Below, piece after piece: positions 50,058 to 59,651 of a stretch of DNA of 64,000 bases. This DNA comes from an uncultured Pseudomonadota bacterium (GTDB taxonomy: Bacteria; Pseudomonadota; Gammaproteobacteria; Steroidobacterales; Steroidobacteraceae). Position numbers and translations under genes: made by a program. The stretch's first letter is position 1. The number at the start of each line of letters is the position of its first letter. The notes under the pieces are model-generated. The model was not told the origin of the DNA. It saw only the letters and a program-made list of their open reading frames with translations, and made no database searches. The stretch covers positions 1 to 64,000 of the forward strand of contig CAIYLH010000041.1 in the NCBI GenBank assembly GCA_903927005.1. The letters run 5' to 3'.

Positions 50058-50150
50058 GTCCTGCTGAGGGGCGCTGCAGCGGACCGGGGGCGCAAGCCCG
50101 GCGGACCGTCAGGCTCGGCGGAACGGTCGATACGACAACGGCGCCTCCCC
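50058..50150 (+). ncRNA. SAH (S-adenosylhomocysteine) riboswitch
   Basis: The 127-base metK-ahcY spacer carries the conserved SAH riboswitch blocks: GAGGGGCGCTGCAGCGG at 50066-50082, CAGGCTCGG at 50110-50118 and AACGGCGCC at 50137-50145. Helix P1 forms between CTGCTGAG (50061-50068) and CTCGGCGG (50114-50121) with two wobble pairs. The pseudoknot helix forms between GGCGC (50070-50074) and GCGCC (50141-50145). Known SAH riboswitches turn ahcY on when the toxic product SAH accumulates, which fits this position. Confidence 0.94.
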
Positions 50151-50172
50151 TCTTCAGGAGAGAGAGAGAGAC

Positions 50173-51585
50173 ATGAGCGCAGTAATTAAGTTGAAGAATG
50201 ACTATCACGTTGCGGATCTGGCCCTGGCGGGCTGGGGACGCAAGGAAATCACCATCGCCGAGACCGAGATGCCCGGTCTGATGGCAGTGCGTGAGCAGTA
50301 CGCGGCCTCCCAGCCACTGAAGGGCGCGCGCATCGCAGGCTCGCTGCACATGACGATCCAGACGGCCGTGCTGATCGAGACGCTGACCGCGCTCGGTGCT
50401 GACGTCCGCTGGGCATCGTGCAACATCTACTCGACCCAGGACCACGCGGCCGCGGCCATCGTCGCTGCCGGTACGCCGGTCTTCGCCTACAAGGGTGAGT
50501 CGCTGCAGGACTACTGGGAATACACCCACCGGATCTTCGAGTGGAGCGACGGCGGCACGCCGAACATGATCCTCGACGACGGCGGCGACGCGACCCTGCT
50601 GGTGCACCTGGGCCTCAAGGCCGAGTCCGACCCGTCGGTCATCACGAACCCGACCAACGAGGAAGAGGAAGTCCTCTACGCCGCGATCGCGCAGCGCCTG
50701 AAGACCAAGCCCGGCTTCTACGCGGCGCTCGCCAAGAACATCCGTGGCGTCACCGAAGAGACCACGACCGGCGTCCACCGTCTGTACCAGATGCAGAAGG
50801 AAGGCCGCCTGCTGTTCCCGGCGATCAACGTCAACGACTCGGTCACCAAGTCGAAGTTCGACAACCTGTACGGCTGCCGCGAGTCGCTGGTCGACGCCAT
50901 CAAGCGCGCCACCGACGTGATGATCGCCGGCAAGGTCGCGGTCGTGGCCGGCTACGGCGACGTCGGCAAGGGCAGCGCGCAGGCGCTCAAGGCCCTCTCC
51001 GCGCAGGTCTGGGTGACGGAAATCGACCCCATCTGCGCACTGCAGGCGGCGATGGACGGCTACCGCGTCGTGACGATGGACTACGCAGCCGACAAGGGCG
51101 ACATCTTCGTCACCGCAACCGGCAACTTGCATGTCATCGACCACGACCACATGGCGCGCATGAAGCACAACGCCATCGTCTGCAACATCGGCCACTTCGA
51201 CTCGGAGATCAACATCGCGAGCCTGTCGAACTGCACCTGGGACGAGATCAAGCCGCAGGTCGACCACGTCGTGTTCCCGGATGGCAAGCGCATCATCGTG
51301 CTGGCCAAGGGCCGGCTCGTGAACCTCGGCTGCGGCACGGGCCACCCGTCGTTCGTGATGTCGAACTCGTTCTCCAACCAGACGCTGGCACAGCTCGAGC
51401 TGTGGATGTACCCGGAGCGCTACGAGTGCAAGGTGTACACGCTGCCCAAGCACCTCGACGAGCATGTCGCGCGACTGCACCTGAAGAAGGTCGGCGCGGA
51501 GCTGACGACGCTGAATGCCGCGCAGGCGGCCTACATCGGCGTGCCGGTGACGGGCCCCTACAAGGCGGATCACTACCGCTACTAA
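50173..51585 (+). CDS. ahcY: S-adenosylhomocysteine hydrolase
   Basis: AhcY splits S-adenosylhomocysteine into adenosine and homocysteine using bound NAD. The 470-residue length reflects the insertion typical of Gram-negative forms. It has the NAD loop [11 protein letters not shown] near 260-270, the substrate segment [15 protein letters not shown] near 81-95 and the C-terminal KADHYRY. Its ribosome-binding site AGGAG merges into a (GA)7 tract directly before the ATG. An upstream SAH riboswitch likely controls it. Confidence 0.98.
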   Translation: MSAVIKLKNDYHVADLALAGWGRKEITIAETEMPGLMAVREQYAASQPLKGARIAGSLHMTIQTAVLIETLTALGADVRWASCNIYSTQDHAAAAIVAAGTPVFAYKGESLQDYWEYTHRIFEWSDGGTPNMILDDGGDATLLVHLGLKAESDPSVITNPTNEEEEVLYAAIAQRLKTKPGFYAALAKNIRGVTEETTTGVHRLYQMQKEGRLLFPAINVNDSVTKSKFDNLYGCRESLVDAIKRATDVMIAGKVAVVAGYGDVGKGSAQALKALSAQVWVTEIDPICALQAAMDGYRVVTMDYAADKGDIFVTATGNLHVIDHDHMARMKHNAIVCNIGHFDSEINIASLSNCTWDEIKPQVDHVVFPDGKRIIVLAKGRLVNLGCGTGHPSFVMSNSFSNQTLAQLELWMYPERYECKVYTLPKHLDEHVARLHLKKVGAELTTLNAAQAAYIGVPVTGPYKADHYRY

Positions 51586-51610
51586 GGGCGACTTTCGGCA
51601 ATGCGAGAGG

Positions 51611-51643
51611 GGGCCGGGTGGCAACACCCGGCCCTTTTTGTTT
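51611..51643 (+). terminator. Intrinsic terminator of metK-ahcY
   Basis: GGGCCGGGTG and CACCCGGCCC form a perfect 10-bp stem closed by a GCAA tetraloop, followed directly by TTTTTGTTT. It starts 26 bases after the ahcY stop. It is one of the two cleanest intrinsic terminators in the window. Confidence 0.95.
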
Positions 51644-51781
51644 GCGCCCAGGAAACCCCCATCCCACCGTGGGGAACTCAGCCTATCGGGGCACGCTACG
51701 ATTAGGACGCCGTTCACCGACAGCGCGGTGCGAGCCCAATTAGACTGTGCGCGACTCGATCCCAACCGTGATGGAACGCAC

Positions 51782-52558
51782 GTGAAGCAGGCCCCGATCC
51801 GCCTTGTCCAGTTCACCGACCTGCACCTGTACGGCGATCCGGCAGGCCAGCTCAGAGGCGTCGCGACGCTGCCCGCCCTCGAGTCGGCGCTCGCGGCGGC
51901 GCGCACGCGCCTCGCCACCTGCGACGCCGTGCTGCTGACCGGCGATCTGGTGCAGGACGATCCTGGCGGCTATGCCCACGTGCGGCGACTGTTTGCAGAC
52001 TCGCCGGCGCCGGTGTACTGCCTACCGGGCAACCATGACCAGGTCGAAGCGATGCAGGTCGCGCTCAACGCGACACCGTTCCAGATCTGCGGCAGCGCCG
52101 TATTCGGGCGCTGGCTGCTGGTCATGATGGATTCGTACTGCCACGGCACCGCGTCGGGCCGCATTACGGCAGCAGAGCTCGCTCGGCTCGAGGCCGCCCT
52201 CGCCGCCCACCCCGACCACCATGCGCTGGTTTGCCTGCACCATCACCCGGTGCCCAGCGGCAGCCGCTGGCTGGACAACGTCGGGCTATCGAACCCCGAC
52301 GCGCTGTTCGCAACTCTGGATCGCCACCCGCAGGTACGCGGCCTCGTCTGGGGACACGTGCACCAGTTGCACGACACACTACGCAACGGGGTGCGGCTGC
52401 TCGGTACGCCCGCCACCAGCGCGCAGTTCAAGCCCGCGTCGGACGATTTCCAGATCGACGACCTGCCACCGGGATACCGCTGGCTGGAACTGCACGCCGA
52501 CGGCCGAATCGAAACGGCCGCCTGCTGGCTGGACCCGCCGCCGACGCCGAGCGCCTAG
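51782..52558 (+). CDS. cpdA: 3-prime,5-prime-cyclic AMP phosphodiesterase, CpdA type
   Basis: This 258-residue calcineurin-like metallophosphoesterase shows all metal motifs in order: [33 protein letters not shown] and WGHVHQ. The spacing and the [10 protein letters not shown] segment match E. coli CpdA, which hydrolyses cAMP. GTG 51782 is chosen because upstream codons have no coding character and lie close to the ahcY terminator. Its stop shares CTAG with the convergent rubredoxin gene. Confidence 0.93.
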   Translation: MKQAPIRLVQFTDLHLYGDPAGQLRGVATLPALESALAAARTRLATCDAVLLTGDLVQDDPGGYAHVRRLFADSPAPVYCLPGNHDQVEAMQVALNATPFQICGSAVFGRWLLVMMDSYCHGTASGRITAAELARLEAALAAHPDHHALVCLHHHPVPSGSRWLDNVGLSNPDALFATLDRHPQVRGLVWGHVHQLHDTLRNGVRLLGTPATSAQFKPASDDFQIDDLPPGYRWLELHADGRIETAACWLDPPPTPSA

Positions 52559-52743
52559 ATCTCTTCCATCTCGTAATCATCCTTGCTGGCGCCGCAATCG
52601 GGGCAGCTCCAGTCGGCCGGCACGTCGGCCCAGCGGGTGCCGGGCGCGATGCCATGCGTAGGATCCCCCGCCGCCTCGTCGTAGACATGGCCGCAGATCA
52701 AGCAAATCCACGTTTTGAGTCGCTCACCCATCGTCTTGCCCAT
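52555..52743 (-). CDS. Rubredoxin
   Basis: Rubredoxins are small one-iron electron carriers. The 62-residue protein has both iron-binding knuckles, CLICGHVYD and [11 protein letters not shown], and the [11 protein letters not shown] loop. Translation may begin at ATG 52743 or at the in-frame ATG 52731 just before GERLKTW. It is divergent from hemL and convergent with cpdA. The partner oxidoreductase is not in the window. Confidence 0.94.
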   Translation of the reverse strand: MGKTMGERLKTWICLICGHVYDEAAGDPTHGIAPGTRWADVPADWSCPDCGASKDDYEMEEI

Positions 52744-52815
52744 CCGTACATTTAAGCGTCAGGACCCATACCTTCCGCGGGCGTCGCACCGTACACTCCC
52801 GCAACGGAGGTACCC

Positions 52816-54102
52816 GTGTCCAGCAACCATGAACTTTATCAGGAAGCCTGTCGCTACATCCCGGGCGGCGTGAACTCCCCTGTCAGGGCGTTCCGCGGCG
52901 TGGGCGGCGAACCGGTGTTTTTCACGCGCGCCAAGGGCCCCCACGTGTGGTCGGCCGAAGGCATGCGCTACATCGACTACGTCGGCTCCTGGGGCCCGGC
53001 GATTCTGGGTCACGCGGACCCGGATGTGATCCGCGCCGTGCAGACGACGGCCGCCGATGGGCTGTCGTTCGGTGCACCGACGCCGCTGGAGACCGACGTT
53101 GCCCGTCTGGTCTGCAAGCTGGTTCCCTCGATCGAGCTGGTGCGCATGGTCAGCTCGGGCACCGAGGCGACGATGAGCGCGATCCGCCTGGCGCGCGGCT
53201 TCACCGGCCGCGACAAGATCATCAAGTTCGAAGGCTGCTACCACGGCCACTCGGACTCGCTGCTGGTGAAGGCCGGCTCCGGCATGCTGACCCTGGGCGT
53301 GCCGACCTCCCCCGGCGTGCCGGCGGCCACGGCGGCCCACACCATCACCCTCGGCTACAACGACATCGCCCAGGTTCACGAGGCGTTCCGCACGCAAGGC
53401 AGCGAGATTGCCTGCGTGATCGTCGAGCCGATCGCCGGCAACATGAACTGCATCCCGCCGGCGCCAGGCTTCCTGGAATCGCTGCGCGAGGAATGCACGC
53501 GCCACGGCGCCGTGCTGATCTTCGACGAGGTGATGACAGGCTTTCGTGTCGCACTCGGCGGGGCACAGTCGCTGTACGGCATTCGCCCGGACCTGACGAC
53601 GCTCGGCAAGATCGTCGGCGGCGGCATGCCCGTCGGCGCGTTCGGCGGCCGCCGCGACATCATGGAACAGATCTCGCCGCTCGGCCCGGTCTACCAGGCC
53701 GGCACGCTGTCGGGCAACCCGGTCGCCATGGCGGCGGGCCTGGTGACGTTGCGCGCCCTCGAGGTGCCGGGCTTTCATGCTCGCCTGCTGGCCGCGACCG
53801 AGCAGCTGGTCACGGGGCTTGCCGAGGCGGCCAAGGCCGAGGGCGTGGCGCTGGCGACCAATCATGTCTGCGGCATGTTCGGCTTCTTCTTCACCGATGC
53901 GCCACGCGTGACCAGCTACGCCGACGCCATGAAGTCGGACGTTGAGCGCTTCAAGCGCTTCTTCCACGCGATGCTCAAGGAAGGCATCTACCTGGCGCCG
54001 TCCGCCTTCGAGGCAGGCTTCATCTCAGCGCTGCACGGCCCGACGGAAATCGACGCGACCCTCGCCGCAGCGCAGCGCGCATTCGCGATCGCGCGCGGCT
54101 AA
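52816..54102 (+). CDS. hemL: Glutamate-1-semialdehyde 2,1-aminomutase
   Basis: HemL makes 5-aminolevulinate from glutamate-1-semialdehyde in C5-pathway haem synthesis. The 428-residue PLP enzyme begins [24 protein letters not shown] and has the PLP lysine in [16 protein letters not shown] (about 260-275). GTG 52816 lies 6 bases after an ACGGAGG ribosome-binding site. Confidence 0.97.
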   Translation: MSSNHELYQEACRYIPGGVNSPVRAFRGVGGEPVFFTRAKGPHVWSAEGMRYIDYVGSWGPAILGHADPDVIRAVQTTAADGLSFGAPTPLETDVARLVCKLVPSIELVRMVSSGTEATMSAIRLARGFTGRDKIIKFEGCYHGHSDSLLVKAGSGMLTLGVPTSPGVPAATAAHTITLGYNDIAQVHEAFRTQGSEIACVIVEPIAGNMNCIPPAPGFLESLREECTRHGAVLIFDEVMTGFRVALGGAQSLYGIRPDLTTLGKIVGGGMPVGAFGGRRDIMEQISPLGPVYQAGTLSGNPVAMAAGLVTLRALEVPGFHARLLAATEQLVTGLAEAAKAEGVALATNHVCGMFGFFFTDAPRVTSYADAMKSDVERFKRFFHAMLKEGIYLAPSAFEAGFISALHGPTEIDATLAAAQRAFAIARG

Positions 54103-54188
54103 CCCGTCCGCATTTTCGCCGGCACCCCCGTGGGCCGCCGGCGCGGATGCGAATGGACGCTACCTAACCGTTGGCGTAATTTTTCAAC

Positions 54189-55079
54189 ATGCGATCCTTA
54201 CTCTGGTTCCTGGCCGCAATCGTCGGTGCGATCGTCGTCGCCTCGCTGGCGTCTTACCCCGCGTACCTCGTCATCCACCCACTCGTCCCCGAGTGGCGCA
54301 TCGACAAGATCGCAAGCCGCCTGTTCGACCTGTTCCTGCTGCTCAGCCTGATCCACGTCGTCCGTCGGCTGAAGCTGACCACTCGCCGCGACTGGGGCTA
54401 TGGCCTGCCGCGGCCGCGCTGGCTGCGCCAGTTCATGAGCGGGCTCGCGATCGGCGTCGCGACCATGCTGCCGGTGACCCTCGCGATGCTCGTGCTGGGC
54501 GCGCGCACGGCGGTAGCGGACTTCTCCATCTCGCTGCTGGGCCATGCACTGCTGGTAGGACTCGGGTCGGGACTGGTCGTGGGCCTGCTGGAGGAGACGC
54601 TGTTCCGCGGGCTGCTGCAGGGCGCGGTCATCCGCGAGTGGCGCCGCCCCATGGCGGGCATTGTGTTCGTCGCACTGCTGTTCGCGGCGATGCATTTCCT
54701 GGCCGACATCCGCATTGCGCACGAGGACGTGACGCCGGGTAGCGGCCTATACCTGCTGGCCACCATCGCCGACAACTTCCTCGCGCCGGCCTCGATCGTT
54801 GACGGCTTCCTCGCGCTGTTTGCGGTCGGCCTGCTGACCGGCATCGTCGCATGGTGGACCGGCAGCATCGCCCTGTCGGCCGGTCTGCACGCCGGCTGGG
54901 TCTGGATGATGCGTACTGCGCTGATCACGACGCAGATCGACGACCATAGCGGACGCGCGTGGCTGATCTACCGCCCCCATGGCTACGTCGGCTGGCTGAC
55001 CTTCGCATGGACGCTGCTGCTGGTGACGGCGCTGTTGCTGAGCCGCCGCCGCTGGAAAAGCTGGCGCGCCCGCAGCTGA
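54189..55079 (+). CDS. CPBP-family intramembrane glutamic protease
   Basis: This 296-residue protein has about eight membrane segments and the CPBP (Abi/Rce1-like) motifs: EETLFRG near 138-144, FAAMHF near 164-169 and the third histidine/asparagine-like motif in GLHAGWVW near 236-243. Some members cleave prenylated or signal substrates; here the substrate is unknown. There is no Shine-Dalgarno sequence before the ATG. A TAATTT hexamer at 54177-54182 ends 6 bases upstream, which raises the possibility of a leaderless message. A GC-rich stem (54117-54143) lies after hemL. Confidence 0.87.
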   Translation: MRSLLWFLAAIVGAIVVASLASYPAYLVIHPLVPEWRIDKIASRLFDLFLLLSLIHVVRRLKLTTRRDWGYGLPRPRWLRQFMSGLAIGVATMLPVTLAMLVLGARTAVADFSISLLGHALLVGLGSGLVVGLLEETLFRGLLQGAVIREWRRPMAGIVFVALLFAAMHFLADIRIAHEDVTPGSGLYLLATIADNFLAPASIVDGFLALFAVGLLTGIVAWWTGSIALSAGLHAGWVWMMRTALITTQIDDHSGRAWLIYRPHGYVGWLTFAWTLLLVTALLLSRRRWKSWRARS

Positions 55080-55085
55080 CGGACG

Positions 55086-55682
55086 CTAGGCGTTGAACGC
55101 GCCCGAGCCGATCGAGACCAACGGCACGAAGTAACGCAGCCGCTCCAACGGATCGTTCAACTCGAGCAATCCCTGCTTGACTGAAGGCTCCAGCGGCGCA
55201 AGCTCAGCGAGCCGGTTGCCGATCCAGACTGCGTCGTCCCAGGCAGGCGGCACGCGCTCGTACAACGGCCCCAACTCGCGATACAACCGCCGCAGCGCCT
55301 CGGGCAGGTGGGCACAATCCGCCGGCACCGGCTGGGCAGGCTCTGCCTGCACGTCGGCCACCTCGGCCATGTTCAGGCCATCCTCCTGGCGCCAGGCGCG
55401 CAGGATCCGCAGGCGTCCCGCGCCGATGCAGGTGAGGCCCAGCAGGCCGTCCTCGAGCCGATCGAAATCCACGATCCGCGCCTCGGTGCCGACGGTGGCC
55501 GTGGTCAGCGCACCGGCACCCGCCTCGGCGCCCTCGAGCAGCAGCACCACCCCGAAGCCTTTGCCCTCGCGCATGCAGCGGCCCACCATATCGACGTAGC
55601 GCGGCTCGAAGATGCGCAACGCCAGCGGGCCTGCCGGGAACAGCACATTGCCTAGCGGAAACAGCGGCAGAGTCCGCGCCAT
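55086..55682 (-). CDS. LON substrate-binding-domain protein
   Basis: This 198-residue protein matches the stand-alone Lon N-terminal domain family. It begins LPLFPLGNVLFPAGPLALRIFEPRYVDMV and contains GFGVVLLLEG and a GTEARIVDFD segment. It lacks the ATPase and protease domains of Lon. The role of such proteins is not well defined. Its ATG shares a base with the mpl stop (TGATG), so it is co-translated with mpl. Confidence 0.9.
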   Translation of the reverse strand: MARTLPLFPLGNVLFPAGPLALRIFEPRYVDMVGRCMREGKGFGVVLLLEGAEAGAGALTTATVGTEARIVDFDRLEDGLLGLTCIGAGRLRILRAWRQEDGLNMAEVADVQAEPAQPVPADCAHLPEALRRLYRELGPLYERVPPAWDDAVWIGNRLAELAPLEPSVKQGLLELNDPLERLRYFVPLVSIGSGAFNA

Positions 55683-57046
55683 CAGCCGCGCGCCGCCAGC
55701 GCCGCGAGCAGCTTGCCGTGCAGCCCGCCGAAGCCGCCATTACTCATGACCAGCACGTGGTCTCCGGCGCGCGCCTCGGCCATGATCGCCGCGGTGAGCG
55801 CATCGACCTGTGCGAGCGCACAGCCCCGCTCGCCGAGCGCGCGCGCGATGCCTGCGACGTCCCAGCCAAGATCGGCGGGCTCGTAGAGAAAGACGCGATC
55901 GGCAGCGGCGAGCGACGCGGCCAGGGTATCGCGATGCACGCCCATCTTCATCGTCGCCGAACGCGGTTCAAGCACCGCAAGGATGCGTGCGCCGCCCACC
56001 TTGTCGCGCAGTGCACCGACGGTGGCCGCAATCGCGGTCGGATGGTGCGCGAAGTCGTCGTACACGGCCACGCCGCCAATCACGCCGCGCAGCTCCATGC
56101 GCCGCCGGGCATTGCGAAAGGCAGGCAGCGCCGCGATCGAAACTGCAGGCGTCACGCCGGCGTGACGTGCCGCCACCAGCGCTGCCAGCGCGTTCTCGGC
56201 GTTGTGAGCGCCGATCAGGTTCCAGTGCACTTTGCCCTCGCAGCGATCGCCATGCCAGATCTCGAACGCGGACCAGTCGGCCCGGCTCGGGCGCACCTGC
56301 CAGTCGGCCGGTGCGGCGCGACCGAAGGCCTGCCGTGGCGTCCACGCACCCAGCGCCAGTGCCGCCTCGAGTTCCGGATCGGCGGCATTCACAATCAGCT
56401 GGCCATCCCCCGGCACGGTGCGCACCAGCTGGTGGAACATCCGCCGGATGCTGGCAATGTCTGGGTAGATGTCAGCGTGGTCGTACTCGAGGTTATTGAG
56501 GATCACGGTGCGCGGTCTGTAGTGCACGAACTTGGCGCGCTTATCGAAGAACGCGGTGTCGTATTCGTCAGCTTCAACGACGAAGAACGGCGCAGCACCG
56601 AGCCGCGCGGACGAGGTGAAGTTGCCGGGCACGCCGCCGATCAGGAAGCCGGGCTCCAGATGGGCGTACTCAAGGATCCAGCTGAGGATCGACGTGGTGG
56701 TGGTTTTGCCGTGCGTCCCCGCCACCGCCAGCACCCAGCGATCCTGCAATACATGCTCGGCCAGCCAAGCGGGCCCCGAGGTGTAGCGCAGGCCGCGGTT
56801 GAGCACGGCCTCGACCGCCGGGTTGCCGCGGGACAGCGCATTACCGATGATGACGACATCGGGAGTCGGCTCCAACTGCGCCGGGTCCCAACCCTCGGTA
56901 AGGCGAATTCCCAGCGCCTCGAGCTGTGTGCTCATCGGTGGATAGACGTTGAGGTCGGAGCCTGTGACCTCGTGGCCGGCTTCCCGTGCAAGCGCCGCGA
57001 TGCCGCCCATGAACGTGCCGCAGATGCCGAGAATGTGGACGTGCAT
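55682..57046 (-). CDS. mpl: UDP-MurNAc:L-Ala-gamma-D-Glu-meso-DAP ligase (recycling)
   Basis: Mpl re-attaches the recycled murein tripeptide to UDP-MurNAc. The 454-residue Mur-ligase-family protein starts MHVHILGICGTFMGGIAALAR, has the ATP loop [11 protein letters not shown] near 111-121, the EADEYDTAFFDKRAKFVHY motif specific to Mpl, and DDFAHHPTAIAAT. The first base of its start is shared with the stop of the upstream membrane protein gene. Confidence 0.95.
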   Translation of the reverse strand: MHVHILGICGTFMGGIAALAREAGHEVTGSDLNVYPPMSTQLEALGIRLTEGWDPAQLEPTPDVVIIGNALSRGNPAVEAVLNRGLRYTSGPAWLAEHVLQDRWVLAVAGTHGKTTTTSILSWILEYAHLEPGFLIGGVPGNFTSSARLGAAPFFVVEADEYDTAFFDKRAKFVHYRPRTVILNNLEYDHADIYPDIASIRRMFHQLVRTVPGDGQLIVNAADPELEAALALGAWTPRQAFGRAAPADWQVRPSRADWSAFEIWHGDRCEGKVHWNLIGAHNAENALAALVAARHAGVTPAVSIAALPAFRNARRRMELRGVIGGVAVYDDFAHHPTAIAATVGALRDKVGGARILAVLEPRSATMKMGVHRDTLAASLAAADRVFLYEPADLGWDVAGIARALGERGCALAQVDALTAAIMAEARAGDHVLVMSNGGFGGLHGKLLAALAARG

Positions 57047-57564
57047 CAGCTGACCACCGCGCGCGGCAGCTCAACCAGCAACAGGTAATTGAGCACGAGG
57101 TAGGTCATCGCCACTGCCATGCCGGTCAGCAGCGGCGTGTCCAGCGCGAGGCGCACGATGCGCCCGAGCACGAGCAGCAGCCAGACCTGCAACGGCAGCA
57201 GGCCGAACTGGATCACCAGCGCCAGCGGACCGTCAGTGCCCAGCGCCTGCGCCACGAGCATCAGCACCAGCATTGGCAGCGAAATAACCGTACCCGTCGC
57301 AAGCACCGCAGTGAGGGTCTGCAGCGTACGGTTGCCGCGACGGCGGACCACGAGGCAGCCACCGAACACGAGCGCGGTCAACAAGAGGTCCGCCAGCCCG
57401 CGCTCAACGGCAAGCGTCGGGCCGAAAATCAGCAACGACTGGACGATGCTCAGCAGCACGTAGCCGCCAGCCGTCGCCAGCAGCAGCGTCCACGATGCGG
57501 GCAGGTCGCGCGGGCTGCGACGCCACAGCGCGATGTCCCAGAAAATTCTCAGTGCTGGCTGCAT
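57046..57564 (-). CDS. Hypothetical multi-pass membrane protein
   Basis: This 172-residue protein from ATG 57564 has four to five hydrophobic segments (about 26-46, 52-68, 83-108, 115-135, 145-165) and few charged residues. The general look recalls Yip1-type membrane proteins, but I do not recognise it firmly. It is translationally coupled to mpl (TGATG). This suggests a link with murein recycling, though that is inference from position alone. Confidence 0.75.
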   Translation of the reverse strand: MQPALRIFWDIALWRRSPRDLPASWTLLLATAGGYVLLSIVQSLLIFGPTLAVERGLADLLLTALVFGGCLVVRRRGNRTLQTLTAVLATGTVISLPMLVLMLVAQALGTDGPLALVIQFGLLPLQVWLLLVLGRIVRLALDTPLLTGMAVAMTYLVLNYLLLVELPRAVVS

Positions 57565-57644
57565 CCTGACCGCCCAGTTTGGGAAGCACGCATCGCTCCC
57601 CCCATAATGTCCGTCAGATTGTAACCCGTCGCCCAAGGTCCACC

Positions 57645-58745
57645 GTGAACCCATTACCGATCACCACCGATGCCGCACTCGCCGCCGTGGCAGCTGCCCT
57701 CGCGGCGGGCCCTCGCCTGGCACTGGACACGGAGTTCATGCGCGAGCGCACCTACTACGCGGAACTTGCGCTGGTGCAGCTTGCCGGCGCCGACGACATC
57801 GTGCTGGTCGACCCGCTGGCCGGCATCGATCCTGCGATCCTGGCGGCGGTGCTGGCGGTACCGGGGCAGGTCAAAGTGCTGCACGCCGCGCGCCAGGACG
57901 TGGAGGTCCTGCTGCCTATTACCGACGCGCCGCTGGCGCCGGTGTTCGACACCCAGGTGGCGGCCGGCCTGCTCGGCTACCCGCCGCAGGTCGGCTACGG
58001 CGAACTGGTACTCAAGGAGATGGGCAAGACGCTGGACAAGGGCCACCAGCGCACCGACTGGACGCGCCGGCCACTGTCGGCCGCGCAGCTGGAATATGCC
58101 GCCGACGACGTTCGCTGGCTGCTGCCGCTGGCCGCGCAGCTGGAATCGAAGCTCGCCGACGTGGGCCGCCTGGACTGGCTCGCCGAGGACTTCGCCGCAC
58201 TTGCAGATGCGCGCCTGTACCGGGTCGACCCCGCCGACGCCTGGCAGCGGCTCAAGGCCATCGAAACGCTGCCGGTAGGCGAGCAGTTGCGGCTACGCGC
58301 GCTGGCGGCCTGGCGCGAGACGCGCGCGATGCGTCGTAACCTGCCGCGCGGCTGGGTCATCACTGACGACGCCGCCCGCGCGATCGCGCGCCGCTCGCCG
58401 GAGGACGTGGCGACGATCAAGGCCCTGGACGTGATGCCCCCGGGGGCTGCCGACAAGATGGGCGAGGAGATCCTGGCCGCGCTGGAAGGCGCGCGCGCAG
58501 CGAGCTCCGAGGGGCTCGTGCAGCGTGCGGACGCACGACCGGATCCGGCCGAGCGCGAGTTGGCCCGTCGCCTGGGCGAGCGGCTGCGCGAGGTAGCCAC
58601 GGCGCTTGCGATCGCACCGGAGGTCGTCGCCACGCAGCGCGACCTGCGCCGGTTGGCGCACGGTGAGGCGCTAGAGACAGTACTGACGGGCTGGCGCCGG
58701 CTCGTCCTCGGCGCCGCGCTGGAAGCGGAACTTGCGCGCGGCTGA
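57645..58745 (+). CDS. rnd: Ribonuclease D
   Basis: RNase D is a DEDD 3-to-5 exonuclease that matures tRNA 3-prime ends. From GTG 57645 the 366-residue protein has exonuclease motif I LALDTEFMRERTYY (about 26-39), motif II HAARQDVEVL, motif III YAADDVRWLLPL, and a C-terminal HRDC domain near 205-285. An AAGGT ribosome-binding site supports this start. A weak promoter-like pair, TTGGGA (57579) and CATAAT (57603) with an 18-base spacer, lies upstream. Confidence 0.94.
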   Translation: MNPLPITTDAALAAVAAALAAGPRLALDTEFMRERTYYAELALVQLAGADDIVLVDPLAGIDPAILAAVLAVPGQVKVLHAARQDVEVLLPITDAPLAPVFDTQVAAGLLGYPPQVGYGELVLKEMGKTLDKGHQRTDWTRRPLSAAQLEYAADDVRWLLPLAAQLESKLADVGRLDWLAEDFAALADARLYRVDPADAWQRLKAIETLPVGEQLRLRALAAWRETRAMRRNLPRGWVITDDAARAIARRSPEDVATIKALDVMPPGAADKMGEEILAALEGARAASSEGLVQRADARPDPAERELARRLGERLREVATALAIAPEVVATQRDLRRLAHGEALETVLTGWRRLVLGAALEAELARG

Positions 58746-58750
58746 CGCCG

Positions 58751-59416
58751 CTAGCGGCCAGCGCTCGCGGCGGCCAGCGCCGCCTCCAGGCGGGCGGTGA
58801 CCAGATCGATGTCGCCCTCGGCGTCGACCCGGGCCAGCAGGCCGCGGTCACCGTAGTAGTCGACCAGCGGGCGGGTCTGCGCGGCATAGACATCCAGCCG
58901 CTTGCCGATGGTCGCTTCGCTGTCGTCGGGGCGCTGGAACAGGTCCGGGGTCTCACAGCGGCCGCCACATGGCGGCGGCACCGACGGCAGGGCGGTGTAG
59001 ACGTTGAATACGCGCCCACACTCGCGACAGGTGCGGCGGCCCGTCAGGCGGCGGAACAGCTGCTCGCTGTCGACCTCCATCAGCACGACCGCCTGCAGGG
59101 GCTGGCCGATCTCGGTCAGCAGCGCGTTCAAGCCGTCGGCCTGCGGGATGGTGCGCGGGAAGCCGTCGAGGATGTAGCCGTGAGCTGCGTCTGGCGCCGC
59201 CAGACGCTCGCGGATGATGCCGAGCATCGTTGCGTCGTCGACCAGTTTGCCGGCGTCCATGGTCGCCTTGGCGTGCAACCCCAACGGGGTGCCCGCCACT
59301 ACTGCCGCACGCAGCAGATCGCCGGTCGAGATCTGCGGGACCCCGAACTTCTCGATCAGGCGCTGGGCCTGAGTGCCTTTCCCTGAGCCGGGCGCGCCTA
59401 GCAGGACGATACGCAT
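58751..59416 (-). CDS. adk: Adenylate kinase with cysteine-rich lid
   Basis: Adk interconverts ATP, AMP and ADP. From ATG 59416 the 221-residue long-form enzyme has GAPGSGKGTQ at 7-16, DGFPRTIPQA near 84-93 and RPDDSEATIGKRL. Its lid carries cysteines as CRECG and, 16 residues after the second, CGGRC, so it probably binds zinc, unlike the E. coli lid. ATG 59416 is preferred to GTG 59425, which would abut the GGAAA ribosome-binding site. Confidence 0.96.
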   Translation of the reverse strand: MRIVLLGAPGSGKGTQAQRLIEKFGVPQISTGDLLRAAVVAGTPLGLHAKATMDAGKLVDDATMLGIIRERLAAPDAAHGYILDGFPRTIPQADGLNALLTEIGQPLQAVVLMEVDSEQLFRRLTGRRTCRECGRVFNVYTALPSVPPPCGGRCETPDLFQRPDDSEATIGKRLDVYAAQTRPLVDYYGDRGLLARVDAEGDIDLVTARLEAALAAASAGR

Positions 59417-59582
59417 AGTGATCACTTTCCGTCGTGTAGCGGCCGCAATTCCTCCCTAAAGGAACCGCTCTGGAGTCCGCAGCAGGGGCGGTATGCTGCC
59501 CACCGCCCGCCGCAGCGTCAAATCGGTCACGCCGCAACTCCCCCGCCGACAGGCCCGACGGCCAGTCGCGACCTGCCCAGCC

Positions 59583-59610
59583 TTGCCGGATCGGGACGAC
59601 CGGGTATCCT
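59583..59610 (+). promoter_or_regulatory. Candidate pfp promoter
   Basis: TTGCCG (59583-59588) and TATCCT (59605-59610) are separated by 16 bases and lie 42 bases upstream of the phosphofructokinase ATG. Each hexamer matches four of six consensus bases. Confidence 0.35.
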
Positions 59611-59651
59611 CATGCCCCACCAGCGACATCCCCCCCCCGGAGCCGACGACG

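Noticed and set aside
50026-51918. 630-codon minus-strand open frame across ahcY
   Set aside because: It is antisense to ahcY and the riboswitch, with no recognisable domain and shadow-type composition.
53942-54742. Open frame bridging hemL and the CPBP gene
   Set aside because: It is a +1 shadow of hemL and of the membrane protease, whose motifs are in the other frame.
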